A stretch of DNA of 64,000 nt from contig JAWQFJ010001813.1 of the NCBI GenBank assembly GCA_034096865.1, forward strand, positions 83,501 to 147,500. The letters are read 5' to 3'. The translations under genes and the position numbers were made by a program. Positions 35,257-47,200 of this stretch are shown here, piece after piece. The notes under the pieces were generated by a model. It was not told the origin of the DNA. It made no database searches and saw only the letters and a list, made by a program, of their open reading frames with translations. This DNA comes from Theodoxus fluviatilis (taxonomy: Eukaryota; Mollusca; Gastropoda; Cycloneritida; Neritidae). Each line of letters opens with the position of its first letter. Within the stretch, counting starts at the first letter, position 1.

Positions 35257-38200
35257 TACATGAACCGCTGCAGCAAAACACAAACAGAAAGTATTATCCA
35301 CTCACCCATCAATGTACTGCTGATAAGGTGAAGGATATAGATTTTGTGTGCGTGTGTGTGTAGCAGATCGAGCTCCTACAAACTTGCTAAGTTTTGCAAC
35401 AACATTTCCTAATTTCTTACATTACTGTGACACCATTTTTGGCTGCATTACTACACAAAGTTTTTTCTCTCAAGAAATAAGCTCAACCAAATTGAGTAAG
35501 GCAGTTATGTTTAACTTTAAACAAAGTCCGTGCCACTAGTTATCCAATCATCTGAAAGAGAACATTTGCAAAGTCTGTGGTCGGATACTCTATTAAGTTT
35601 AGCCCCGACTGATATATACATGTAGGTCTACATGTTTGCTTCTCGCACGCCAACGCCACACTGTCAAATCAAAAGCGACAGAACTCGGCGTGGTCGAAGT
35701 TGTTTCGCGAGCACATAGGAATGGAGAAGACACATCTAGTGTAGCAATAGAACCAGTAAGATCTTTTTAAAATTATCTGTCAGATCGATTATCTGAACTC
35801 AGATGGAACCTGAGCACAGGGTTATCATCATGATGGTTAAAACAAAGTCGACTGACACTGATGCAGCAAGTAGTCACCTGGACACATGAAGTCGGAGCTA
35901 GGATTCACTGAATAGAACACGGCATTTGTTCCACATTTCGGCCTGGATGTTTATTCACAGACACAACTGTGTGACTCCGAGGATAAGTGATTGGTTTTCA
36001 GCAAAAGAAATTAACAAGCATTTATTAATAACAATATGACGTCTGGAGTGGCGACACTGCGATTGACTAACTAAGTAGTGGGATAAAAGCGCATCGAGCG
36101 CAATGAGTCAATGTAAACAAAGCAAATGAAGCCAACAAGGCACCTGTTGTGCATAAATATGGCTCAGTAGAAACAGCTGCGGTGTTTACAATAATATGTT
36201 GTCATGTTTCTGGTCTATTGTCGACTTGGAGTCAGGTTTTGTAGTCTTTCAGCCATCGCGTGCCAAACCGCACGTCGATCGGCAAACCCTAGCTGTGAAT
36301 TGTACGTCATTCCAGCTATCCGCTCAATGTAGATGAAAAACAATTGACATAAGCAAGTTGAGAGCTTAATAGATTTTTAATCTGTCGAACCAGGTGAATC
36401 AGCTTGATACACTTTACTGTGTCATAGAGTGTCAAAAACAAGGGACTGCCACGGCATTAAAATAAAAGTCTAAAACACGGTGAGGTTTTGATGGTCGCGT
36501 ATAATACAAAAAAATACAAAACATTAGAAGGTAAAACAACGCAAATTTTCGGCTAAAAAGCCTTCATCAGGCGCACAAATAAAACTTACTGGAGGGCGGA
36601 CAAAAGTAGAATGAAAGCGAGTCTGTCATTGGGTTCAGCATACATAAAAACAACTCACAGAGTAAAACGAGGGCTGGCGTGTGAACACTTTTCATGACAC
36701 GAGCCACACGCCAGCCCTCGTTTTACTCTGTGAGTTGTTTTTATGTATGCTGAACCCAATGACAGACTCGCTTTCATTCTACTTTTGTCCGCCCTCCAGT
36801 AAGTTTTATTTGTGCGCCTGAAGAAGGCTTTTTAGCCGAAAATTTGCGTTGTTTTACCTTCTAATGTTTTGTATTTTTTTGTATTATACGCGGCCATCAA
36901 AACCTCACCGTGTTTTAGACTTGTGTCATAGAGAATATAAATGTGAGTGTACGAGGTGAACAAGTTTCATACAATTCCTTACATCATAAAAACAAGTTGC
37001 ACTGCTGTTTTCTTACCTTGATATATTTCGGGGAGATGGATGGAAATACATGTTCTTCCCACTGTTGAAATGAGCATTCATTCCTCTGCCGATCCTGCAA
37101 CTGTCAGCGTTGTTTGTGAAGTAACTGAGCGGGAAAAGCGATTTGACGTTGACCAGTGTTTTCAAAAGTAGGCGCGAAAATGGTGCCATTCTGCGGGAGA
37201 CGCAAACGCACTGAAAAATTTGCATTAAATTACGAATTTAATCCCCTACACAAGATCAACAAAAACAAAAAGCATATATATCGAATCCTTGTCCATTTCT
37301 CATGAAGTAGGTGTGTTTTTTAAGTCAAAAAGACAATGTTCTTTTCTGTATGTGGCTTCGATAGGGATGAAGCCATCGTTTTTTCAATAATTTGTCTCCG
37401 CTGTTGGACGGTCAATTAAACATGCTATATATAGATCGAGTCGATGAACGACTCGGCGCAGTAGAGAAGTTGAAGGGTAGTAAACTGTAAACATGCCATC
37501 CCGTCTCTACGCTCAGTAAAAAATATTGTATTGATAACAGCATGTTAAGAATTGAACGAAGATGTCAAATTTGAATGTGCAAGGTGAATTCGTTCAATAG
37601 GTTTCCTCTCTTTATCAGCCAAAGTGGAATTTGTGGTTTCATGCCGTGCTCAAATGATGATAAACTGTTGGCGGACTCAGTGAAGGGTAGTGCACTTTAA
37701 ACAGGCCATCCCGTCTCTTCGTTCAACGTAAAAAATAACTTATCATAGCAGCGTGCTCAGCAATGAACAGAGAATATAAATCTGAGTGTGCTAGGTGAAT
37801 AAGTTTCACACAATTCCTTACATCATAAAAACAAGTTGAACTGCTGTTTTCTTACCTTGATATCTTTCAATGAGTAGGATGGAAACACATATTCTTCCCA
37901 CTGTTGAAATGAGCATTCATTCCTCTGCCGATCCTGCAACTTTCAGCGTTGTTTGTAAAGTAACTGAGAAGGAAAAGCAATTTGACGTTGACCACTGTTT
38001 TCAAAAGTAGGCGTGAAAATGGTGCCATTCTACGCGCAACGCAAACACGCTGAAAAATTCGCATTAAATCACAAATTTAATCCCCTACACAAGATCAACA
38101 AAAACAAAAGGCATATATATAAAATCCTTGTCCATTTCTCATGAAGTAGGTGTGATTTTTTAGTTAAAATAACGATGTTTTTTTTTATACGTGGCTTCGA

Positions 38201-41200
38201 TAGGGATGAACCCATCGTTTTTTCAATTTGTCCCCGCTGTTGGATGGCCAATTGGACATGCTACTTACAGCGAGCGCTTAGAGTATTTGAATCTGCACTC
38301 ACTAAAAGGAAGAAGGATTCGTGGAGACCTAATAGAGACTTATTAATCATACAATAATCTCGTAGACGTGGAGTGGAGCGACTTCTTTAAGTCACCAAGT
38401 TGTACCTGTACGAGAAATGCAGACGGAAAAGTGTTTGTTCAAGGTAGTAATACTAACCTAAGAAAGTATTGTTTCAGTAATCGTGTTGCTAACCTGTGGA
38501 ATAACCTTCCGTTTCAGCTCAAGACTGCACCGACTACTAACGTTTTCAAAAATCAACTGGACAAGGATCCTTCATTCATATCGTTATCTAGAAGCTATGA
38601 TGAGTGACACTGTCGCAATAGCAAAATTGCGCTATGACCTTATGTTATATAATGCAACACATTACGATGGGGCGTTCAAAAGGCTTCACGGCCTACATCT
38701 AGCCTCTCAACTACTACTACTACTACTACTACTACATACCCAGTAGAAAGAAAGGAAAGGATACGAAAAATTCATCAAAGGATTTGTGCATGACATCGAA
38801 GGTAAAACAGGTTACGCTTCTCTCTTGTAGATCTAGATCTGTAGTGTTGATCATTATGACTGGTGTTTCTTGAAATAAGGTCAGTAAGCCTATATGATAA
38901 TTTATTACGCTAACATAACCATGGGCTGTCTTTGCAGATAGTTTGTTATATCTGATCATATACGTAATTTTGAGTCAAAACTGTGAGATAAGCAACTACT
39001 CCCAGCTGGGCTTGCATCGTCTGCCATGCCGACATCAACATGTCCGGCATGATCAAGACTCTATACATGGCTCTCTACCATTGGCTGATTTATGTTTTTG
39101 GACCAATCACAATAGGTTTCTCATGAGTAGAGGCTGTTACTATGTTAGGTCGTGCGAAGTGATGGAATGCTCTTGCTTCCTGGTGTAAACATTGCAGTCT
39201 CCCAGCTATAAACAAGAAAAACAACATCACATGCCCATATTTCAACTTTTCCATGCGAGAATGGAGGCACATGAAGGGGATTTCCACTCCATGTACTGGT
39301 ACTGGTGCTGGCCATAGAAGATGCCATGGTGTTTGCCCAGTTCGCCTCGATTTGAAAACCGGAAGTATCTCGCGTGAATAATGTCCATGTATGTAAACAT
39401 CTGATTCTGAATGCAATACAAATTTAAACTGTCAAGGAATTACATGTGCAAAACTTTGTCATAATGTCCCCTGCAGAATTTTGTTGTAGCCTGTACTATC
39501 TGCACTCAAGAAAAGGAAGACAAAAATGTTGTTGGCAAAATTAAATGGTAATTTATCTATTTATCAGTGGGCTCCACTGTAATGACTCCTCTGTGAGAAG
39601 TGCATAAAAACCACGTTCCATATTTTTCTAATGTTGAGACTTTCATTATAACATACCTGTAACCCCCGTAAATGATGAGGTCACCACGGGTGGAACCACA
39701 GATGGATCGCCTTGAAGTAGGTCTGCCATTACATCCATGTAGGGAAAGCTGCTCCTCCCCCAGCCAGTGGCCTTATTGCGGTCGCAGATGATTTTGTACC
39801 TGAATATATAGAGAAGACACAAAATTCACTCGAATTTCTTTTTTCTACCGACACATGCAAACGTTCCATAAAACATTACCATTCCATCAACCCTAAAACT
39901 ATGCTGTCCGCCTCTGGTGCAGTACACTGATCACCTCTCTTTTGCTTTTGTGCTTTCTGTAGTTTGTCGATTGTCCGGACCTCATGCGCTCACATTCATA
40001 GTGCATAAATCCGACTCAATGCTGTACAGTAGGCAGAACTAGGGACATACAGCCGATCAGCAGGGTGACCAATCACTATACTTTATGCTTTCAAAATGCA
40101 GCGCTACGAATGGACAGCAAAGTTTAGGGTTTAGGGCGTGATTACGGCCTATTTCAATCTCTTTCCTTGTATTCCAGGAACCTAGAAGAACTAATGTCAA
40201 ACGTTTTGAGGCCAGTCTATGTTTATGTAGAAAAGCAATACCTCTCAGTCTGTCTAAGGCTAAAAGCTTCGTAAATGACACAATGTTATTGTTTATGATG
40301 ATCATTACACTCTGTACTATAGTGTAACTATATGGTATGCCTGTTACATGTCAATATGTTTTTGTGAAGCTGAACACACTTGAAGAAATTTAAACTAATT
40401 TCTATGTTTTTCTGACATACTTACCAGTAGACAACTAGTGATATATGACCTTTTGACCTCGAAAAAAGAATTTGCATATTCTTGCCCGCCTGTGCCCGCC
40501 TGCATCGGCCAATCAGATTGCTTGATACACAAGCAGAAAAGCTGTGGCAAGGGAGCTAACTCCCAATGCCTGCGCCTGCAATGTGTATATAAGCTTGCAG
40601 CCAGGCACGTCCCATTCTCTTTGACAATGCTGAGAACTCAAGCAATGCACAAACGGGGAGGTGGGTGGGATAGTAAGTTGAGTACTGGTAAGTATGTGTC
40701 GCGCGTGAGTGCGACAGTGTGTGAGAAATGTGGATGTGTGAGTGTGTGTATGGCGGAGAGCTTGCCGTGTGCACAGAGCATGAGTGACGTGACTGGCGGG
40801 TCAGCGACCTCCAGGCCAAGTAGGTCAGGGTATGGGGAGGACGCGAGCTTTCCCGCCGCAAATTGAGCCAGGTGGCAGTTACCTGGGCTACGGGGCCGCA
40901 GTGCGTGTCGCATGCACGGGGTCCACACCCCACGGGTCATTAGTATTCCGGAATGCGGGCCCTGATTGGCCTAGGGTCACGTGAACAGGTTATTCGACGA
41001 GCTCCGATGGGCTGATTCGCGCCAGACTGATCATATCATCTCTGGTCGTTGGATCAGACGGGCGAGAGCCGAGTGAGCTCTGGCAGAGTTAGAGCCTGTA
41101 CGCCAACTCTTAGCGAGACTGGGTCTCGAAACTTCTGGCATTGAGGGACAAACGTCCGCCCTTGCAGAAGCACGTTCCAGAGGAACGACGTCGTAGAGAT

Positions 41201-44200
41201 TTGGAAAGTGAATTCCAAGAAAAGCCCTTGCTCGTGGAGGTAGACGGTCATTCTACCGGCCCGAGGTGGCAGGCGATGCGTCCCGTGAAAACGCTATCTC
41301 TCGACGGGGAGGCAACAGGTGCTTCCGAGGGGTCTTAGACAGACCTACAGTGGACTGACGTTCTCTGGCGAGAACAGTGAGGCAAGGGACTTGTGGGCGA
41401 CTGGTTATCACGGCCTACGCGTTGAGGTGAGTGGTGGAAATTTCTCTATTGTTTGAAACGTTGGGTCGCGGTCGAGATGGGGGACGCGCGAGTCCACGAG
41501 AGTGAGGGGATGGTCTGAGAGGGGACAAGTGAATTATCTGTTAAAGTAAATAAATTCCGCGAGTCGTCGTTGCCTCGCGGGGCCCTAGTGAGTAATGTGT
41601 TAATTAAATTGTTGTGTGTAAAAAGGGTCTTTTGTAACTCAAGTAATTCGGTAAACGCCGCTCTGTCTCGTTGAGTAGGAGCGGATGCTTTGAGATGCCC
41701 CCTGTTCTGTAGTAACCACTCCCTTATATGGTGAACTTACGCCGCTCATTCATTTCGTTCCAGGCTGCCTGTGTATCCTGCCTGTGTATGCATAGTTATC
41801 CCAGCTTTCGGCTGTGGGTCAGTTACCGTTCTGTTCCCATCGAGTGTCACGACAGCTGCGGCGGTTGCTGTGCTGTCATTCCTTCTACTACGTGTGTGTG
41901 GAGGGAAGTCCAGTTCGCTGCCCTTTCGCCTGAGTAGAGAGTGTGAGGTCTCTGACTGTACGTGGCTTGGGGGCCACGAGTGTCCACTGACGTCAGACGG
42001 TCTGACAGGCAAGCGGCGCAGGAGGCCGCTGCATGACGGCTGAGGTCAAACTGCAGGCATGCGAGCTAAGGGAGACCGCGTCACTGGGGGCGTGGCTGCG
42101 AGACGCCACGGGATTGGTGGAGCGCTTCCGGTTGCAGTAGACACCCCTGTTCTATCGTACCGGGAGTCTGGGCGACGAGTTACGTCGCGTGGAGGTCATC
42201 GAGCGAGCTGGTCTACAATGAAGTGGATAATTCGCCTCGACACCTGCCCGAGTCTTCCAGGAGATAGGAACCGAGCTTCCTGTCTGCCTCCCTTCCCGCT
42301 GCACAGGAGCGCAGTGGAGATCAGATTAGAGTTTCGTCGAGTAGGCTTGTTTCATCGTTGCGCTGACGTGTAGTTGTCAGCCTGTTGTTGTGTAGTACAC
42401 CTGACAAGGGTAGTCAGAGTGTCTGCCCAGTAGGGGCAAGGGAAATGAGTGTTGTGAACAGAGATCTGTCGATCCGCGGACTTTGGACTGAACTTACTTC
42501 GGACGGTATCTTCGCTGGACTTCAGTAACAGCTGTTCTTGGTTTAGACAGCTGTTGGGTAAGATACATTGTTTTCAATTTGTTCATTCTCTCGAACTGAG
42601 TACCTGATGACTTAACCCTCACGTTGAGGTACTTCGTCGTTATCACAGTAGGTGACTTCGTGTTCATACCTGAGAGGTTGAACGGTTCTGTCTCGTGGGA
42701 CGTTGATCACAGTGTAGGACTCTTTGCTTGAGTTTAGGGAAATTAAGAGAGGTGATCTCTCATTTTGTGCATTCTTTGTATTCTTGTTCGGAAGCGGGTT
42801 TTCCCTGAAATTCATGTTGTCGCCTGTTTTGAAGACTGAGGGAATTTCGGGGCGGGTTCAGTAAATTCTTGTAGAGGGGAGGAAATCTAGAGATTCTGCC
42901 CGTTTCAGACCTCACCTAGGTACACACCGGCATCGTTGCCCTGACTCGGGTCAGCTCAGCGTTGCCGAGTTGTCGCGTGTCTGTTTGTTTACTTTGTGTT
43001 ATCCCAGGCGGGGTCGCCTTGGGTTCTTGACCTTATTCGTCGTAACAGTAGGGTGACTTCCACGTCAGCCTGCTGTTACACTCTGTACTGACGGAGCGTT
43101 TGTTATTGTTTCACCCTTGATATCAGCCTCCATAGCCCCGGCGTTGTCACACTGCCGACTTTGGTGGCTCACCCTTTTGAACATTGTTTGAATAAACCTT
43201 GTGTTTGATTTACCTTCTGCAGTGGTGGCTCATCATTTACTTTGTTTATTTGTCTTGTTTACCTTTTACACCTCTCAAGGTGGGAGTAGTAGGTTTAGTT
43301 GTAAACCTGATCCCTTTTAGCGGACATCCGCTTGGCGAGCCTGTCAGCAGTAACATCAGCTGGCCCATCTTATCAATTAACCAAGGGATTTATGCAACAG
43401 TATGTCAGGAAAACATAGAAATTAGTTTAAATTTCTTCAAGTTTTCCATCCATACTAACCAGTAGACAACTAGTGATGTGATTGCCCAGCAAAGGGTGGT
43501 GGGTTGTGCATAAACACCTGACAAAACAATAAAACCCCGCACCATCAAATACGAACAGCCGAACCCGCAACAACCAACTTGTTGATGCCAAACGTGTCGT
43601 TGAGACGACGAACTCAAACATCACGCAGGTAGTGGCGTGTGACAAAACAGTCACTGCGCCAGAAGGCCGCCCTCAGAAGGTGAGCCAAAGAGACATTCTT
43701 GGCAAACGCGACAGAGGTGGCAACGTGCGGAGTTCATAAGTCCTCGAGGCACCAGCAGGAGGATCAACCAACGCATTCTTGTACGCATCAGCAATCAAAA
43801 CCCGACCCAGCAAGAAATGGACGTCCTAGACACCTCGGCATGACTACGTGTAAGGGGCAGAAACAGTCTCCTTGTCAGCAGAAGACGGGACTGAGTGCGA
43901 GCCAGGAAACAGTTGAGTGCACGCACCGGACAATACACCTAGAGAGAGACTGGAAAGCACAAGATTCCAGTGAAATGAACCTGAACCAAATAAAAAACGG
44001 GGAAGCAGATAACCCATCCCACAGTGGAAGAGAGATCTGACAATGTGGAAACGAAATGAAACAAGGAACGAGCCAAGTGAACCTGTGTCCGACAGAAGCC
44101 AAGCAGAACGTTCAACAAGTGAACATGTGGCTGGCCAATTCCCGAACGAGGTTGCACGAGAGTGCACGCAGAGAGATGGAGCTCGATGAGCTCCCCATCT

Positions 44201-47200
44201 GCCAGAGCCAGAAGATCAGGGAACCAGGAAGCACCAGGCCAGAAAGGCATGACCAGGATCATGCGAGGATGCTCCAGGGCGACCTGGGCCAACACCTATG
44301 AAGAAGAAGGCGCGTGGGAGGGAAAGTGTAGACTTCCATGCCCGACCACGACCTAGCAAAGGCAACTCGGCCGAGAGCCCTTGGATCGTGCATAGGCGAG
44401 AAGTAACACGGCAAACGCGTGGTGAAGCGGGTGGCAAACAGATCCACCATCGCTTGCCCCAGCGAAGCAACACCCGCTCGAGCGCCTGATGCGCTCCAGT
44501 CCACTCTGTAGCAGAAACTGACCCCTCCGGCTCAGATGATCCGCCACTACATGCCACTTTCCGGGAATGAAACTCCGTGGAAATGGAAAAGTCATGGGAA
44601 CCAGCCCAAACCAGAATCTCCTCAGCTTTGAGAGACAGAGTGGAAGAGACCGTGCCTCCTTGACGCCGGAGATAACTCAGGCAGGTGACATGTCACCTGA
44701 GACTGTCACCTGCCATTTCCTCAAGACCGACAGTAATCCTTGGAGGGAGAGAAAAACTGCTTCCATCTCCAGCAAGTTGATGTGCAGCCGCAACCCGCTT
44801 GCAGACCAGAGACCGGACACCGAGTCCGAGTCTGTGCGCCCACCCCAACCGGTCCACGAGGCGTCTGAGAACAGATAGACACCAGGACCCCTGGGTCGGA
44901 GAAGTGAAAACCAAGGCTCTGTGCAAGTGGGACAACCGTTTCCGTGCCCTGAGCACACTGCCGAGACGAGTGATGTAAAACCAACCAACCGTCCAGGTAC
45001 ATCTGCAAACGAACTCCCCTGCCTCTCACCAACATCGCCAACTGTTTGGTGAACTTGGTGAAAATGAAAAGGGGCAGTAGACAGACCGAATGGAAGGGAA
45101 ACAAATTGGAAAACCCTGTCTCCCCAGATGAAGCGCAGATACTTCCACATGTCCAGATGCATCGAAACATGGAAGTACGCATCCTGCAGGTCCAATGACG
45201 TGGCAAAATCGCCGGGGCGGATTGCATCACGCACCAACCTGGCAGACTGCATCTTAAAAGGCAACTCGCGAACAGACTTGTTCAACCTAGAGTGGTCTAG
45301 AGAGAGTCCACAGACAGAGAGCGATAGGAGCGTTGGTCAGTCGACGCAACGTCCCACCCCTCTTCCACAGTCGAATTGGAACCAAGGTCCGAGAACCGAG
45401 TGTGCCAACTCGCTGGGCTCTGATCCGGTCATTCTAGACTCGACTCCCCGCAGGGAGAAACACAGTCGACGACCACGGAGCCAGAGGAGAAAACAGCCCC
45501 CATGACCGCGCCGCACCGCTCGGCCTTACGGGGGCGTGAGGCGGGACACATGGGAGTGCACAAGGAGAGGGGGCGGCGTGATGACCGGACCAAACAGTGT
45601 CTGCTGAACGGCCGATAGCAACGCCCTGCCGTGGCCCCACCGCAGAGCTCGAGCTTCCGGGAGCACAGGGGCGGAGCACATGAGACCGTACAGGAAGGAG
45701 GGCGGCGTGCTCACCGGACCAAACAGTGTCTGCTGAAAGGCCAGGAGCAACGCTCTGCCAGGGCCCAACCGCAGAGCTCGACCTGCTGGGAGTGCGGTGG
45801 GTGCGCTGCACCACCCCGCTCGACCGTACAGGAGCACAATGGCGGGGCACAATGGAAAGCCAAGGAGGGGGGGGGGGGGGGGGGGGGCGTGCTGACCGGA
45901 CCAAACAGTGTCTGCTGAATGGCCAGGAGCAACGCTCTGCCATGGCCCCACCGCAGAGCTCGACCTCGCGCAAGCGCGGTGGGGGTTCCGCACCACCCTG
46001 CTCAACCTGTCAGAAGCACAGGGGTGGGGCACAGGGGACCGCACGGGAAGGGGCGCACCGTGATCACCGGACCAAACAGTGTCTGCTGAATGGCCGGGAG
46101 CAACGCGCTGCCATAGCACCACCGCAGAGCTCGACCTCGCAGGAGCACGGTGGGGGTGCCGCACCGTCCCCCTCGACCTTCCGGGAGCACAGGGGCGGGG
46201 CACATGGGACCGCACAGGGGCGGGAGCCCGCATGATCACCGGACCAGACAGTGTCTGCTGAATGGCCAGGATCAATGCTCCACCGTGGCCCCACCGCAGA
46301 GGTCGACCTCGCGGTAGCGCGGTGGGGGTGCCGCACTGCCCCGCTCGACCTTTCGGAAGCACAGGGGCGGGGCACAGGGGACCGCACGGGCAGGGGGGGG
46401 GGCGGCGTGATCACCGAACCAGACAGTGTCAGCTAAATGGCCGGGATCAACACTCTGCCATGGTCGAACCGCAGAGCTCGACCCGTGGGGAGCGCGGGAC
46501 CGCCTACCGTGAGCGCCCAATATGTACCTGTCCGAGTTCGACCTGTGGGGAGAGCGGGACCGTCTGCCGTCAGTGTGCCGCAGCGCACCACATGCCGAGT
46601 ATGCAGGAACGAGCCACATCTGAACGCACGAAACGTCCCAGTCCGAGCCGACCGGCTCGCACACCTGCCCAGGAGCAGGGGACAGGAACCACAAATCCAG
46701 GCAAGGCAGGTCGCAGCCTGACCAGGCTGACCCGACCAGCCGGACACGTGGAGTGCCGGGCTGAAACCAAAACAAAACTTGCAGTCTAACTGCCGAGCAT
46801 CAACCGACCCGCCGAAAGAAACGGGAATGGAGAAGGCAGAAAACTCCTGTCTCACGTGCGCGGGACAGAGGGTGTGGGGCGGGCTAGAGATCCCCCCGCC
46901 CCTACCACACCAGCAGAGAGAGCAAACACGGGCCCAGCCACAGAGTCCACCGTTCGAAGCAGACCACATGGTGGGCTTAGCAACAACAGCGTGCGAAGAC
47001 CGAAACTCCGCAGTGCCACCTGTCAACACAGGAAAAGCCGCAGGAGCACGCAAAACCGACCGACGCATGGATGCAAGAGAAGGAATGAGAGCAGAAACAC
47101 TCACTCGTAAGGAGCAAGAATTCCTCCCTCCCCCAACCTCGTTGTCCCCGCTTTGCCGACGCCATGAGTGCGCACCCTTCTAACACGCTCAGCATGAAGG

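Larger units (their letters stand above)
28324..38263. mobile_element. 9.94-kb unit with 13-bp inverted ends and 7-bp TSD
   Basis: The left end is TAGCATGTCCAAT (28324) and the right end ATTGGACATGCTA (38263), exact reverse complements. CTTACAG flanks both sides (28317-28323 and 38264-38270). The uninterrupted LINE at 24425-24445 gives the empty site. It holds AT-rich DNA, CA/CT microsatellites, a piggyBac-like relic, a 453-bp palindrome, a duplicated 839-bp right end and minus-strand exon candidates. No known transposase for the unit itself was recognised, so the superfamily is open; a 7-bp duplication does not settle it. Confidence 0.75.
36930..38263. repeat. ~839-bp-offset tandem duplication at the unit's right end
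   Basis: ACAATTCCTTACATCATAAA at about 36971 recurs at about 37810. Homology covers roughly 36935-37440 and 37770-38260, including a 78-nt exon candidate and a TIR-like tail (37408-37425 GTCAATTAAACATGCT against 38245-38263). Confidence 0.85.
26496..39472. repeat. Tandem unit 2 of the Harbinger triplication
   Basis: Begins with the same GCAGAATTTTG sequence. It carries SANT exon 27630-27420 and exon 26822-26680, then the 2.2-kb inverted-repeat element (starting at 28065). The LINE inside that element is split by the 9.9-kb insertion and resumes at 38271. The right inverted end finishes at 39385, and the tail ends at 39472 with the same junction sequence as at 26495. Confidence 0.85.

Noticed and set aside
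37350..37450. Second right terminus of the 9.9-kb unit at GTCAATTAAACATGCTAT
   Set aside because: Diverged from the true end and lacks the flanking CTTACAG; it is the internal duplicate of the right end.
36930..38064. Conserved minus frames reading RRMAPFSRLLLKT.. in both copies
   Set aside because: The full frames are conserved only because the DNA is duplicated; I keep only the 78-nt segment with intact splice borders as an exon candidate.
45434..46436. Long Pro/Arg-rich minus-strand frames (up to 278 codons)
   Set aside because: They run through the 172-bp GC-rich array, whose composition suppresses stops in several frames at once; no domain seen.
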